From IMG/VR virus record IMGVR_UViG_3300025671_000696, positions 1 through 20,391 of that record: a stretch of 20,391 bases of DNA. One strand, written 5' to 3'. Every line of letters begins with the position of its first letter. Positions within the stretch are counted from its first letter, which is position 1. The DNA is from a virus. Shown here piece by piece: positions 5,101 through 13,272 of the stretch. The notes beneath the pieces were generated by a model. It saw only the letters and a list, made by a program, of their open reading frames with translations. It did no database searches and was not told where the DNA came from. The translations under genes were made by a program, and so were the position numbers.

Positions 5101-6380
5101 AAATTACAATCCCTTACAAACCTAGACCATTACAACAAGAAATACATAGCAGTTTAAAAAGATTTAATGTCCTGGTCTGCCACAGAAGATTTGGAAAAAC
5201 TGTCCTTACAGTCAATGAGATCATAAAGAAGTGCCTACAAAATAAACTTCCAAGACCTCGCTATTATTATATAGCACCAACTTACAGTATGGCAAAAAGG
5301 ATAGCTTGGGACTATTTAAAATATTACACCTCTGTTCTTCCTAAAATGGAATATCACGAAACAGAGCTAAGGGCCGATCTTCCTAATGGCGGAAGAATAC
5401 AATTATTAGGCTGCGAAAGACCACAAACTTTAAAAGGTTTATATATGGATGGCGTCGTCTTAGATGAGGTGGCCCAAATGCCCCCTAAATTATGGACTGA
5501 GATCATAAGACCAGCATTATCAGATCGTGTTATTACTGACAAAGAGGGTAAATGGAAAGACAACGCATTTATGATAGCGATTGGCACTCCGGCTGGGCAT
5601 AATTCTTTTTTTGATTTATATAATCATGGTCTTCATGATGAAAATTGGTATGCCAAAAGTTTTAAAGCTAGTGAAACAGGAGTAGTAGCCAAAGACGAGC
5701 TAGACGAAGCTAAAAAACTCATGCCCCCTGAAATATATGAGGCGGAGTATGAATGCAGTTTTGAAAGTTCAGCTATTGGTGCTATCTATTCTCAATCTTT
5801 AGCTAAATGTGAGGCAGATGGCCGGATAACTAAAGTTCCTTATGACTCCACCATTAAAGTAGACACCTACTGGGACTTAGGTATGCGAGATAAAACCGCT
5901 ATATGGTTTTGTCAGCAAAAAGGATCAGCTATTCACATTATTGACTATTTTGAGGATAGTGGCGAGAGCCTGGAGTATTATGCTTCTATCTTAGACCAAC
6001 GAGGTTATGTCTATGATACCCACTACCTACCCCATGATGCATCGGTTAGAGAAATAGGCACAGGAAAATCAAGATTAGAAATTGCCCAATCATTAGGATT
6101 GGTAACGAGCATAGTTCCTAAAATGAGTATTGAAGATGGCATTAATGCTACAAGAATGACATTAGGCAGATGCTGGTTTGATTTTGAAAAAACAAAAGAC
6201 GGATTGGATGCCCTTAGACAATATCGCTGGGCAGTCACTGATAAAGGCGAACAAAAGAATAGGCCTTTACACGATTGGACTTCTCATGCTGCGGACTCCT
6301 TTCGTTATTTATGTACAGGATTACAAGAGTCAAAAAATTGGTCATCAAAAATTAAATATCCAAAATTAGGGATAGTATGA
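5097..6380 (+). CDS. Terminase large subunit (packaging ATPase/nuclease)
   Basis: This 427-residue protein has both expected domains. The N-terminal ATPase has a Walker A-like CHRRFGKT at 28-35, the adenine/motor segment YYYIAPTYSMAKRIAWDYL near 56-74 and Walker B GVVLDE at 119-124, with the catalytic Glu at 124. The C-terminal RNase H-like nuclease has its first acidic motif in DTYWDLGMRDKT (about 257-268) and its last in HDWTSHAADSFRY (Asp 400 in HAAD). It translocates DNA into the prohead and cuts concatemers. Its length suits the family. The gene begins within the stop of the small upstream gene and overlaps the Dam-type gene at its end. The separation from the small terminase by a tRNA and non-coding DNA is unusual. 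Confidence 0.95.
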   Translation: MKITIPYKPRPLQQEIHSSLKRFNVLVCHRRFGKTVLTVNEIIKKCLQNKLPRPRYYYIAPTYSMAKRIAWDYLKYYTSVLPKMEYHETELRADLPNGGRIQLLGCERPQTLKGLYMDGVVLDEVAQMPPKLWTEIIRPALSDRVITDKEGKWKDNAFMIAIGTPAGHNSFFDLYNHGLHDENWYAKSFKASETGVVAKDELDEAKKLMPPEIYEAEYECSFESSAIGAIYSQSLAKCEADGRITKVPYDSTIKVDTYWDLGMRDKTAIWFCQQKGSAIHIIDYFEDSGESLEYYASILDQRGYVYDTHYLPHDASVREIGTGKSRLEIAQSLGLVTSIVPKMSIEDGINATRMTLGRCWFDFEKTKDGLDALRQYRWAVTDKGEQKNRPLHDWTSHAADSFRYLCTGLQESKNWSSKIKYPKLGIV

Positions 6381-6823
6381 AACCGAAAGATAATAAATTT
6401 CACAAAGGCAACTCTAAAGACGGCAAACATTATTGGCTGACTCCAAAAGATTTATATGAATCATTAGATAATGAATTTCATTTTGATTTTGATCCATGCC
6501 CATATCCTAAACCTGATGATTTTGATGGATTAACTAACGAATGGGGAGAATCAAATTATGTAAATCCTCCTTTTGGATCAATAATACACGAAGGTAAAAA
6601 AAAAGGTGCTACTGCGTGGGTTAGAAAAGCATTAAAAGAACATGAAAAAGGTAAGGATGTTGTTTTTGTTTATCCAGTGGATAAATGGTTATTAATGCTT
6701 CTTGAGTCTGGTGCAAAAGTAAGAAATTTAAAAGATGTAAAATGGTGTGCGATAGAAGATGGAACAGAAGGTAAAGGTTTAGGTAGGCACATCGCCTGTT
6801 TTATATTGAAAGCAAATAAATGA
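6377..6823 (+). CDS. Dam-type phage N6-adenine DNA methyltransferase
   Basis: The 148-residue product matches the phage 'DNA N-6-adenine-methyltransferase (Dam)' family. It has the early HYWLTPKDLYESL segment, FDFDPCP near 36-42, a W followed by the catalytic-type NPPF at 63-66, and a late VVFVYPVDKWLLMLL strand-helix unit. The length is typical of these compact enzymes, which lack a separate target-recognition domain. It probably methylates adenine in incoming or replicating phage DNA, protecting it from restriction. AGGGA at about 6367-6371 is well spaced for ATG 6377, which overlaps the terminase stop, and the stop overlaps the portal start. It is the second methyltransferase in the packaging operon, and its motif set differs from the ParB-fused enzyme. 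Confidence 0.82.
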   Translation: MKPKDNKFHKGNSKDGKHYWLTPKDLYESLDNEFHFDFDPCPYPKPDDFDGLTNEWGESNYVNPPFGSIIHEGKKKGATAWVRKALKEHEKGKDVVFVYPVDKWLLMLLESGAKVRNLKDVKWCAIEDGTEGKGLGRHIACFILKANK

Positions 6824-8838
6824 AATTAACAAAAGAAAAATTAAAAGCCCTTATATCCCAAGAGATCACAAACTCGTTAGGTTATTATGGCGGACAATTA
6901 TCAGAACAGCGAAGAAATGCTCTTAAATATTATTTAGGAGAGCCTCTAGGAAATGAAGTAGAGGGACAATCGCAAGTTCGATCACAAGATGTTTTAGAAG
7001 TGGTGGAAAGTATTCTTCCCTCTATGATGCGTATCTTTACACAAGGCGAAAGTATAGTTCGCTTTGAGCCTCAAGGGCCTGAAGATGTAGCTTATGCTGA
7101 CCAGGCATCTGATTACATCAACCATATCTTTATGAAAGATAATAATGGTTATTCAATATTACATACTATGTTTAAAGATGCCCTTATTTCTAAAAATGGT
7201 TTTGTTAAATATTATTGGAAAAAAGATTTAGAGCAAAAAGAAGAGTCTTATGAAAATTTAACAGCTGCGGAGTACCAATCTTTATTAAGCGATCCTGAGA
7301 TTGAAGTTATTGAAGACCAGGACAACAACCCTGATACTGATATAGCTAATATTGATTACAATGAAGCTAAATTTAATGTCACTGTTAAAAGAAAAAAAGA
7401 TTATGGCCGAGTGGTTATTGAAAGTGTACCCCCTGAAAGTATTTTAGTTACCAAGACTGCTACCTCATTAGAAGATTGTAATTTTATTGGCCAAAGAGTT
7501 TTTAAAACCAGGTCAGAGCTTATTAGTATGGGCTTTGATAAAAAAATTGTTAATGAACTGCCTGTTGCGGATGAAGAAATTTTTAACAACGAAGCTGTTA
7601 CAAGAAGGTCTTATGATGATGAGACCATGCCTCAAGAATATCAAAATATTGATTCCTTACTTACTAGAGTTAGCATCGTGGATTGTTATATGCGTTGCGA
7701 TTATGATAATGATGGGATTGCTGAGTTAAGACACATTGTAGTAGGTGGCTCAGGGCCTAATACTTATCACATATTAGAGAATGAACCTATTGAACAAATT
7801 CCTTTTGCTACTGTTACTGCTATCCCTATGCCTCATCGCTTCTATGGATTATCCATTTATGACTTAATTGGCGATGTTCAAGAAATTAAAACAACTTTAC
7901 TAAGACAAACACTTAACAATGCGTATCTGCAAAACAACGCAAGAACAGTGGTTGTCGATGGTCAAGCCAACATAGACGATCTCCTTACTTCTAGAGCTGG
8001 GGGTATTGTAAGAGTTAAATCACCAAACGCAGTAACTCCTCTACAGTCCCCCAACTTTATGCAAGAAGGCTTAGCGATGCTTGAAAAAGTAGATCAAATT
8101 CGTGAAGGCCGCAGCGGAGTCTCTAAAGTACAAATGGGCCTGGATAGTGATGTTATTAATAAATCTCACACCACTGCTACTAGTGCTAATGTGATGATGA
8201 ACGCATCCACACAAAGAATTGAACTGTATGCAAGAAACTTTAGTGAAGGCATTAAAAGAATGTTTCAAGGTATCCTGGCACTTGTTTGTAAATACCAGGA
8301 CAAAGAAAGAATTATTAAATTAAGAAATCAATTTGTTCCAATGAACCCTAGAGAGTGGGTGGACAGATATAATGCGACAGTCCAGGTAGGTTTAGGAACA
8401 GGATCGCAAGACCAGCGATTAGAAGTTTTAGGAAGAGTTTTAGCAGTCCAGGAAAAATTAATTGCGACTGGTGGTATGGGAATTGTAGATCCTCAAAAGA
8501 TTTATAACACCTTAGAGAAGTACCTGGAGAATGCCGGTTATAAAGATGCAAGTCAATTCTTTAACAATCCGTCTAATACTCCACCGCCACCCCCTAAGCC
8601 ACAGCAGCCTGATCCAACGATTGAATTAGCGATGGCAGAACAACAAAGATTAAGAGCTAGAGATCAAGCTGATATGCAACTCAAAGCAAGAAAACAACAA
8701 GCTGATGAGCAATACAAATTAGAAAAAATTAATCTCGATCAGCAAAAACTAGCAACCCAAGTTATAAAAGAAGCTAATACTAAAAATTTAGAAAAAGAAA
8801 AATTAGCATCAAAAATTATACAACAAGGAATTAACTAA
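6820..8838 (+). CDS. Portal protein (podovirus type)
   Basis: At 672 residues this is the size of P22-like portal proteins. The start (QRRNALKYYLGEPLGNE, SQVRSQDVLEVVESILPSMMRIFTQG) is the usual portal opening: a short helix, Y..G, then a helix ahead of the wing. A VPPESILVTKTATSLEDC segment near 208-225 and RFYGLSIYDLIGDVQEIK near 343-360 are conserved portal regions that precede the stem and tunnel-loop helices. A poly-proline stretch (about residues 586-596) leads to an Ala/Gln/Lys-rich coiled coil at the C-terminus, resembling the barrel of podovirus portals. Twelve copies form the DNA entry vertex where the terminase and later the tail dock. The gene overlaps its neighbours as ATGA and TAATG. 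Confidence 0.9.
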   Translation: MKLTKEKLKALISQEITNSLGYYGGQLSEQRRNALKYYLGEPLGNEVEGQSQVRSQDVLEVVESILPSMMRIFTQGESIVRFEPQGPEDVAYADQASDYINHIFMKDNNGYSILHTMFKDALISKNGFVKYYWKKDLEQKEESYENLTAAEYQSLLSDPEIEVIEDQDNNPDTDIANIDYNEAKFNVTVKRKKDYGRVVIESVPPESILVTKTATSLEDCNFIGQRVFKTRSELISMGFDKKIVNELPVADEEIFNNEAVTRRSYDDETMPQEYQNIDSLLTRVSIVDCYMRCDYDNDGIAELRHIVVGGSGPNTYHILENEPIEQIPFATVTAIPMPHRFYGLSIYDLIGDVQEIKTTLLRQTLNNAYLQNNARTVVVDGQANIDDLLTSRAGGIVRVKSPNAVTPLQSPNFMQEGLAMLEKVDQIREGRSGVSKVQMGLDSDVINKSHTTATSANVMMNASTQRIELYARNFSEGIKRMFQGILALVCKYQDKERIIKLRNQFVPMNPREWVDRYNATVQVGLGTGSQDQRLEVLGRVLAVQEKLIATGGMGIVDPQKIYNTLEKYLENAGYKDASQFFNNPSNTPPPPPKPQQPDPTIELAMAEQQRLRARDQADMQLKARKQQADEQYKLEKINLDQQKLATQVIKEANTKNLEKEKLASKIIQQGIN

Positions 8839-9758
8839 TGGCATTTACTTCACCATTTTTTCAAGGCACACAAGCTCAAGGAATTATTAACTCATACCTC
8901 AATGCTGGTGGTTTTTCACAACCTTATACTACAGCTTCAACTAATCCCTATAAAGTTGATGTGACTCCTTATGTGCCACCAGCTGCACAGCCTACTCCTG
9001 ATACTCCAAACGATATTCCTAATTGCGAAGAAATGTATCCAGGCGAAGGAAGAATTTATGATCCTGTTTTAAAGGCTTGTGTTTTACCAACACAAAATAA
9101 CAATGATAACCAACCGGTAGAAGAAACCTATCAGGGAGTTGGTAGTGTTTATAGCCCTGAACAAAATGCCTTTATGAATTTAGGACTAGGGGGCAGCACT
9201 GCGGAAGATGTTCAATCTTACTATGGTTCAGGTAAATTAGATTTTTATGGTGATGGCCTTACAGGATTATTTAAAAGATTTTCACCTTTGTCCCAATTAG
9301 GAATTTATCTTGATAAAAAGAAATTAGAAAATGCCGGTATTATCGAAAAAAGAGACGATGGTTATTATTTTGCTAAAGGCGGTAATTATTTTTTAGCAGA
9401 TGCAAACAAAAAGTTTGAAGATCAATTAGCTAAAAACAATATGATGAATTTTGCTCAAAATGTTTTAGGCAAATCTGAGGAAGAAGCTAAAGCGATGGCT
9501 GATGTTACAAAGAGAGGTGATAAAGCAGATTATATAGGCAACCAGGTCTATAAAGATAATAATGCTAATGTCACTGTAAACCCATTCCAATCTAACTATG
9601 GTGCAACACAAATAGTTTCTTATGGAAACAATAATAACAATAATAATTCCAATAGTGCATCCAACAAAATGTACACAGCAAAAACACAAAAATTTGCAAC
9701 ACCTACAAAAAAATACAATACAGAATTTAAAGGAACAGGATTTATAGGTGGTAGATAA
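8838..9758 (+). CDS. Unassigned 306-residue putative virion protein between portal and scaffold
   Basis: I do not recognise this protein. It starts at ATG 8838 overlapping the portal stop, behind AAGGA. The N-terminal 120 residues are rich in Pro, Thr, Asn and Gln and contain two copies of a Y-x-G-x-G-x-[IV]-Y-x-P-x3-A unit (67-80 and 98-111), the first flanked by C63 and C81 in a way that recalls small Cys-stabilised carbohydrate-binding repeats. A globular part (about 125-235) includes LSQLGIYLDKKKLENAGII and a helical segment with KSEEEAKAMAD. The C-terminus has a run of seven Asn and a basic end (TKKYNTEF, then GFIGGR). Its position suits a head-associated, decoration or internal protein. 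No signal peptide is seen. Confidence 0.6.
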   Translation: MAFTSPFFQGTQAQGIINSYLNAGGFSQPYTTASTNPYKVDVTPYVPPAAQPTPDTPNDIPNCEEMYPGEGRIYDPVLKACVLPTQNNNDNQPVEETYQGVGSVYSPEQNAFMNLGLGGSTAEDVQSYYGSGKLDFYGDGLTGLFKRFSPLSQLGIYLDKKKLENAGIIEKRDDGYYFAKGGNYFLADANKKFEDQLAKNNMMNFAQNVLGKSEEEAKAMADVTKRGDKADYIGNQVYKDNNANVTVNPFQSNYGATQIVSYGNNNNNNNSNSASNKMYTAKTQKFATPTKKYNTEFKGTGFIGGR

Positions 9759-9978
9759 CGAGCAAAAAAGAAGCCAACAAGCAAAAGAAATTTTAGAACA
9801 CCCTCTATTTTTAGAGGCGATAAACAAGATTAGAGGAGATTTAACTAATGAATGGTTAAACTCCAATATAGAAAATTCAGAACAAAGGGAAAACATTTTT
9901 GTCATGAGAAGAATGTTAGAACTTGTTGTGATGCAAATTCAGTCGATCATGGAGACTGGAAAAATTATAAAAAAATAG
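9748..9978 (+). CDS. Small conserved-type helical protein upstream of scaffold (76 aa)
   Basis: The GTG at 9748 follows AGGA (9737-9740) and overlaps the preceding gene by 11 bases. The product is almost wholly helical: QQAKEILEHPLFLEAINKI, then NSEQRENIFVMRRMLELVV and QSIMETGKI. A short protein with the pattern 'A+.IL.+P.F.EA....' and '.R+..+...+.+....L..+.ETGK' occurs directly before scaffold genes in many podoviruses and siphoviruses. Its function is unknown to me; assembly or a regulatory role near the scaffold is plausible from position. GTG is chosen because no ATG precedes the conserved part. Confidence 0.65.
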   Translation: MVDNEQKRSQQAKEILEHPLFLEAINKIRGDLTNEWLNSNIENSEQRENIFVMRRMLELVVMQIQSIMETGKIIKK

Positions 9979-9987
9979 GAGTAAAAA

Positions 9988-11025
9988 ATGGCAGAACAAC
10001 CAGTAATGGACTCTGCAATAGAAACTCAAAATGAATCTATTGCACCAAAGCCCAAGCCTCTAAATACACAAGGGGAGGCAGCTGAAGCCCTGAAGAACTT
10101 ATTTAACATCAATGCCTCAGAGACTCAGGAGTCAGCAAGTGAAAAATCAACAAAAGAGGTAGCCGATTCTGAAAAGAATACCGACGAAACTTTTGACGAT
10201 GATGATCTTATAAATCAAATTGAAGACGAAACCCCATTAAGCGGAAACCAGGAACTTTACAGACTTACTGTTAATGGTGAGGAAATGGAAGTCACCCTTG
10301 ACGAGCTTAAAAAAGGCTATTCTCGACAAAGCGATTACACACGCAAGACCGAAAAACTTTCGCAAGATAGAAAATATATTGAAGAAAAAAACGCAGAAGT
10401 TACTAAGTTAAGCGAAGAGGCTAAAATCAAACGAGATCAATACGAAAGACAACTTCAAGTATTGCAAGAACATTTAAGGGCCAACGAAACACCAATCGAT
10501 ATGGAAAGGCTCTATCAAGATGATCCGGCTGAATTTGTAAAAGTGAAAGCCGAACAAGATAGAAAAAAAGAGTTGCTATTAGCAGCTCAACAAGAGCAAG
10601 AACGCATTCAATCTGAAAAACAGAAAGAAAGTGAAAAAATTTACTCTCAATATTTAGATGGCGAGAGAAAAAAACTTGCTGAAGCCTTGCCTATTTATGG
10701 TGACAAAGAGAAAGGCCCTGAGTTTGTAAAAGAACTGACTAATTATGCTAAATCTATTGGTTATACCGATAGTGAAATTGCTATGTTAGTAGATCACCGA
10801 GCAGTTATCATGTTAGCTAACTCTATGCGTTATGACAAATTAAGAAAAGCTAATCTTAAAAATAAAAAAGTAACTAAAGCTCCGAGAGTCCTCAGTTCTA
10901 CAAATTCTAATGTTCAAGAAGATAGTGATAATGTTCGTCGATTGAACTCGTCTAAAGCAACTCTTAGAAAGACTGGTAAAGTGCAAGACGCAGTATCAGT
11001 TTTAAAAGAGATGTATTCTCGTTAA
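9988..11025 (+). CDS. Capsid scaffolding protein
   Basis: At 345 residues and strongly acidic in its first 90, this protein has the typical phage scaffold segment YRLTVNGEEMEVTLDELKKG followed by YSRQSDYTRKTEKL (residues 91-124), then a long charged coiled coil rich in Lys, Glu and Gln (about 120-230) and a basic C-terminus (after about 285) expected to contact coat protein. The scaffold directs assembly of the procapsid and leaves before or during packaging. TAGGAG precedes ATG 9988 at good spacing, and the gene sits immediately before the coat gene as usual. No protease domain or separate protease gene is seen, so removal is probably without proteolysis, as in P22. Confidence 0.85.
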   Translation: MAEQPVMDSAIETQNESIAPKPKPLNTQGEAAEALKNLFNINASETQESASEKSTKEVADSEKNTDETFDDDDLINQIEDETPLSGNQELYRLTVNGEEMEVTLDELKKGYSRQSDYTRKTEKLSQDRKYIEEKNAEVTKLSEEAKIKRDQYERQLQVLQEHLRANETPIDMERLYQDDPAEFVKVKAEQDRKKELLLAAQQEQERIQSEKQKESEKIYSQYLDGERKKLAEALPIYGDKEKGPEFVKELTNYAKSIGYTDSEIAMLVDHRAVIMLANSMRYDKLRKANLKNKKVTKAPRVLSSTNSNVQEDSDNVRRLNSSKATLRKTGKVQDAVSVLKEMYSR

Positions 11026-11049
11026 TAACATCAAAGAAAGGAATAAGTA

Positions 11050-12003
11050 ATGGCACAACCAACCAATACTTTTGATACCTATGATGGTGCTAATGCAATT
11101 AGAGAAGATTTAGCTGATGTGATTTACAACATTTCACCAACTGAAACTCCTTTTTTGTCAAATGCATCAAAAGGTACTGCAACAAATACACTACACGAAT
11201 GGCAAACTGATTCACTAGCTGCGGTAGCAGTAAATGCTCAAGTTGAGGGTGATGACTATAATGGCGATTCTCGTAGTGCAACAACTAGACTAACTAACTA
11301 CACTCAAATTTCTGCAAAAGCTGTAACAATTTCAGGAACAGACGATGCTGTAAATAATGCTGGTATGGGTATTCAGATGGCTTACCAACTTGCTAAGATG
11401 GGTAAAGAGATCAAGCGAGATATGGAAAATGCTATTGTTGGTGTTGAACAAGCTAAAGTAGCTGGTAACGCATCAACTGCTAGAAAATCTGCATCAGTCG
11501 GAACTTGGTATGGCTCAGCTTCTAATGCTGCTACCAATGGTACTCCATCTGCAACTCCAGCCGGTACAGGAGCAACTGCAATCGCTGGTGGTACAAACAG
11601 AACCTACACAGAGGCTTTATTAAAAGCTGGTCTTTTAAAGGCTTTTGAAAATGGCGGTGAGCCGGATACAGTCTTAATGACTGCTTCTCATAAGCAATTA
11701 GCTTCTGCTTTTGCTGGGGTAGCGACAAAGTATAAAGATGCTTCGGACAAAGTTTCCATTGGGACAACAGATATTTATGTATCTGATTTTGGCGAAGTGG
11801 CTTTTGTACCTGATCGTTTCCAAAATGCAAACAGAGTAGATATCCTACAAATGGATATGTGGTCAGTAGATTTCCTAAGAGCTTTCCAAACAACTGATTT
11901 GGCAAAGACAGGCGACTCTGACAAAAAACTACTCTTAGCAGAATGGACTCTAGTCGCAAAAGCACCTGATGCTAACTATGGTATATTTAATTTAACTGCA
12001 TAA
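11050..12003 (+). CDS. Major capsid protein, SU10/DUF5309 type
   Basis: The 317-residue protein matches the SU10-like (DUF5309) major capsid family. It has an opening AIREDLADVIYNISPTETPF (16-35), the HEWQTDSL segment at 49-56, TNYTQISAKAVTISGTDDAV (82-101) and the helical spine AYQLAKMGKEIKRDMENAI (111-129). These belong to an HK97-fold subunit in which the spine helix follows the first beta elements. Residues about 148-185 are a Gly/Ala/Ser/Thr-rich insert in the place of a surface loop. Hundreds of copies form the icosahedral shell. AAGGAA lies well spaced before ATG 11050. A strong terminator follows 19 bases after the stop, suiting high expression of scaffold and coat. Confidence 0.9.
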   Translation: MAQPTNTFDTYDGANAIREDLADVIYNISPTETPFLSNASKGTATNTLHEWQTDSLAAVAVNAQVEGDDYNGDSRSATTRLTNYTQISAKAVTISGTDDAVNNAGMGIQMAYQLAKMGKEIKRDMENAIVGVEQAKVAGNASTARKSASVGTWYGSASNAATNGTPSATPAGTGATAIAGGTNRTYTEALLKAGLLKAFENGGEPDTVLMTASHKQLASAFAGVATKYKDASDKVSIGTTDIYVSDFGEVAFVPDRFQNANRVDILQMDMWSVDFLRAFQTTDLAKTGDSDKKLLLAEWTLVAKAPDANYGIFNLTA

Positions 12004-12021
12004 TTTTTGTAGTTAGAAACT

Positions 12022-12055
12022 GGGGGTGTTTATATGCACCCCCTTTATCTATTTT
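12022..12055 (+). terminator. Intrinsic terminator after the major capsid gene
   Basis: GGGGGTG (12022-12028) and CACCCCC (12037-12043) form a perfect 7-bp stem with an 8-base loop, followed by TTTATCTATTTT. This is the clearest rho-independent terminator in the window. As the next genes continue on the same strand after only 64 bases, it probably acts as a partial terminator that keeps coat mRNA more abundant than tail mRNA. Confidence 0.8.
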
Positions 12056-12067
12056 AGAGAGGATAAA

Positions 12068-12289
12068 ATGGCAATATTCAGCAATAAAAAACATTCATCA
12101 AAACTATTTAAGGTAGTTGATAGTTCAAAAAAATCAGATCCTATGGTTTCCAAAGGCACAGGAAAAAAACAATCTATGAAAACATCTATGGGTGATCGCA
12201 AATATGATCCCATGTTAAAAATTTCAGGTAATCAAGGACTATCAATTAAAGACACTGTTGATTTAATGATTGCAAAAGCAATAAAATAA
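12068..12289 (+). CDS. Small basic unassigned protein after the capsid gene (73 aa)
   Basis: ATG 12068 is preceded by GAGAGGA. An upstream in-frame start at 12026 would lie inside the terminator hairpin and is rejected. The product is Lys/Ser-rich and basic (MAIFSNKKHSSKLFKV, GTGKKQSMKTSMGDRKYDPML), with a short C-terminal helix IKDTVDLMIAKAIK. Its stop abuts the next start (TAA then ATG). I do not recognise it; a small head-completion or minor structural protein is plausible from position only. The spare, low-complexity composition makes family recognition difficult. Confidence 0.55.
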   Translation: MAIFSNKKHSSKLFKVVDSSKKSDPMVSKGTGKKQSMKTSMGDRKYDPMLKISGNQGLSIKDTVDLMIAKAIK

Positions 12290-12643
12290 ATGGCTAAAAT
12301 ATTTTCCCTTAATGATCCTGGTGATCAATCATCAGTTAAGACTAATTTAATTGTAGATGAAGCGGAAAATAAAATTCATATTGAAAATTATCAAGACCAG
12401 GCAAGTATTAAAGAAATATTAGATGCTAATCAACTTGCAAGAAATGAAGGGGCTTACAAATCTAATTTATTAAAAAATGAAAAAGGTTATCGTGTAGCTC
12501 GTTTACCTAACATCATAGTTCATCAACTTGCAAAAAAAGGAATAATTACAACCTCAGGTAAGGTCTTAGATAAACAAGCATTTTTTAGATGGCTAAACGA
12601 TCCTGATAACAGACATTTTAGAATATACACAGGAAATTTATAA
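12290..12643 (+). CDS. Phage head-tail region protein, RVARLPNIIV family (117 aa)
   Basis: The C-terminal half carries GYRVARLPNIIVHQLAKKGI and, further on, FFRWLNDPDNRHFRIYTG. A 'R.VA.+P..V...L...GI' element followed by a 'WLNDP.N..FR...G' ending is common in a small protein placed between coat and tail genes in podoviruses of several groups. The N-terminal half is acidic and less conserved-looking. Its exact role is not known to me; structural or assembly function is inferred from the constant position. It begins immediately after the previous stop without a strong ribosome site and overlaps the next gene (TAATG), so it is probably coupled at both ends. Confidence 0.65.
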   Translation: MAKIFSLNDPGDQSSVKTNLIVDEAENKIHIENYQDQASIKEILDANQLARNEGAYKSNLLKNEKGYRVARLPNIIVHQLAKKGIITTSGKVLDKQAFFRWLNDPDNRHFRIYTGNL

Positions 12644-13272
12644 TGGCACTAGATACATACTCTAATCTCAAAACTACAATCGCAAACTATTTAAATAGAA
12701 GCGACTTAACTGCGTACCTGGCAGATTTTATAACTTTAACAGAAGCCAGGCTCAATAGAGAGTTAAGAGTAAGAGAAATGGTAAATACTGACACCTCTAT
12801 AACTACTGTTGCTGGAACACAAAGCTATTCATTACCTACCGGTTATCTAGAAGCAACCACAGTTTTATTTCAAAGCAATCCTTACAGGACTTTAAGATTT
12901 TTAAGTAATACAGATTTTTACAATAAATATAACACAAGTTTAACTAGCGGTAAGCCAACCTATTTTACTATCGTTGGAACTAATATTTTACTAGGTCATG
13001 CACCTGACACCGCTACTACATTACAGATTAATTATTATAAAAGCCTAACCTCTTTATCAGATAGTAATACAACCAATGATATTTTAACTAACTACCCTGA
13101 ATTGTATTTATATGGTTCTTTAGCTGAGTCAGCCCCTTTTATTATGCAAGACGATAGAATAAATACTTGGGCAGCCCTATATAAAGAGGCTTTAAAAAAT
13201 GCTAACGAAACATCTTCTAGAGGTTCGACAACATCTTCGCCTTTACAGATGTCCGCATCACAGGTGGCCTAG
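12643..13272 (+). CDS. Head-to-tail adaptor (P22 gp4/tail-tubular-like)
   Basis: This 209-residue protein opens with YSNLKTTIANYLNRSDLTAYL and a helix LTEARLNRELRVREM, the standard start of podovirus adaptor proteins that form a ring beneath the portal. Beta-rich segments follow: TQSYSLPTGYLEATTVLF, then KPTYFTIVGTNILLGHAPD and LQINYYK. The C-terminal helices (YLYGSLAESAPFIMQDDRI and WAALYKEALKNAN) are also typical. It should link portal to the tail nozzle and seal packaged DNA, as P22 gp4 does; unlike some gp4 proteins, no separate peptidoglycan-cleaving domain can be seen. AGGAA lies ahead of ATG 12643. Placement directly before the gp10-like gene supports the call. Confidence 0.75.
   Translation: MALDTYSNLKTTIANYLNRSDLTAYLADFITLTEARLNRELRVREMVNTDTSITTVAGTQSYSLPTGYLEATTVLFQSNPYRTLRFLSNTDFYNKYNTSLTSGKPTYFTIVGTNILLGHAPDTATTLQINYYKSLTSLSDSNTTNDILTNYPELYLYGSLAESAPFIMQDDRINTWAALYKEALKNANETSSRGSTTSSPLQMSASQVA

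Noticed and set aside
9465-9905. A 146-codon minus-strand frame across the 306-residue gene and its neighbour
   Set aside because: Its composition (Ile/Phe/Cys/Ser-rich, IIIVIIV) mirrors antisense reading of Asn-rich codons. Two plus-strand genes explain the DNA better.
11531-11965. A 144-codon open frame on the minus strand inside the coat gene
   Set aside because: It lies wholly within a confidently identified capsid gene, is Leu/Gln-rich in a low-complexity way typical of shadow frames, and has no ribosome site or family resemblance.
12026-12067. Upstream ATG 12026 as the start of the small basic protein gene
   Set aside because: The start lies inside the terminator hairpin, and its extra residues are encoded by the stem and T-tract. 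ATG 12068 has a GAGAGGA ribosome site.
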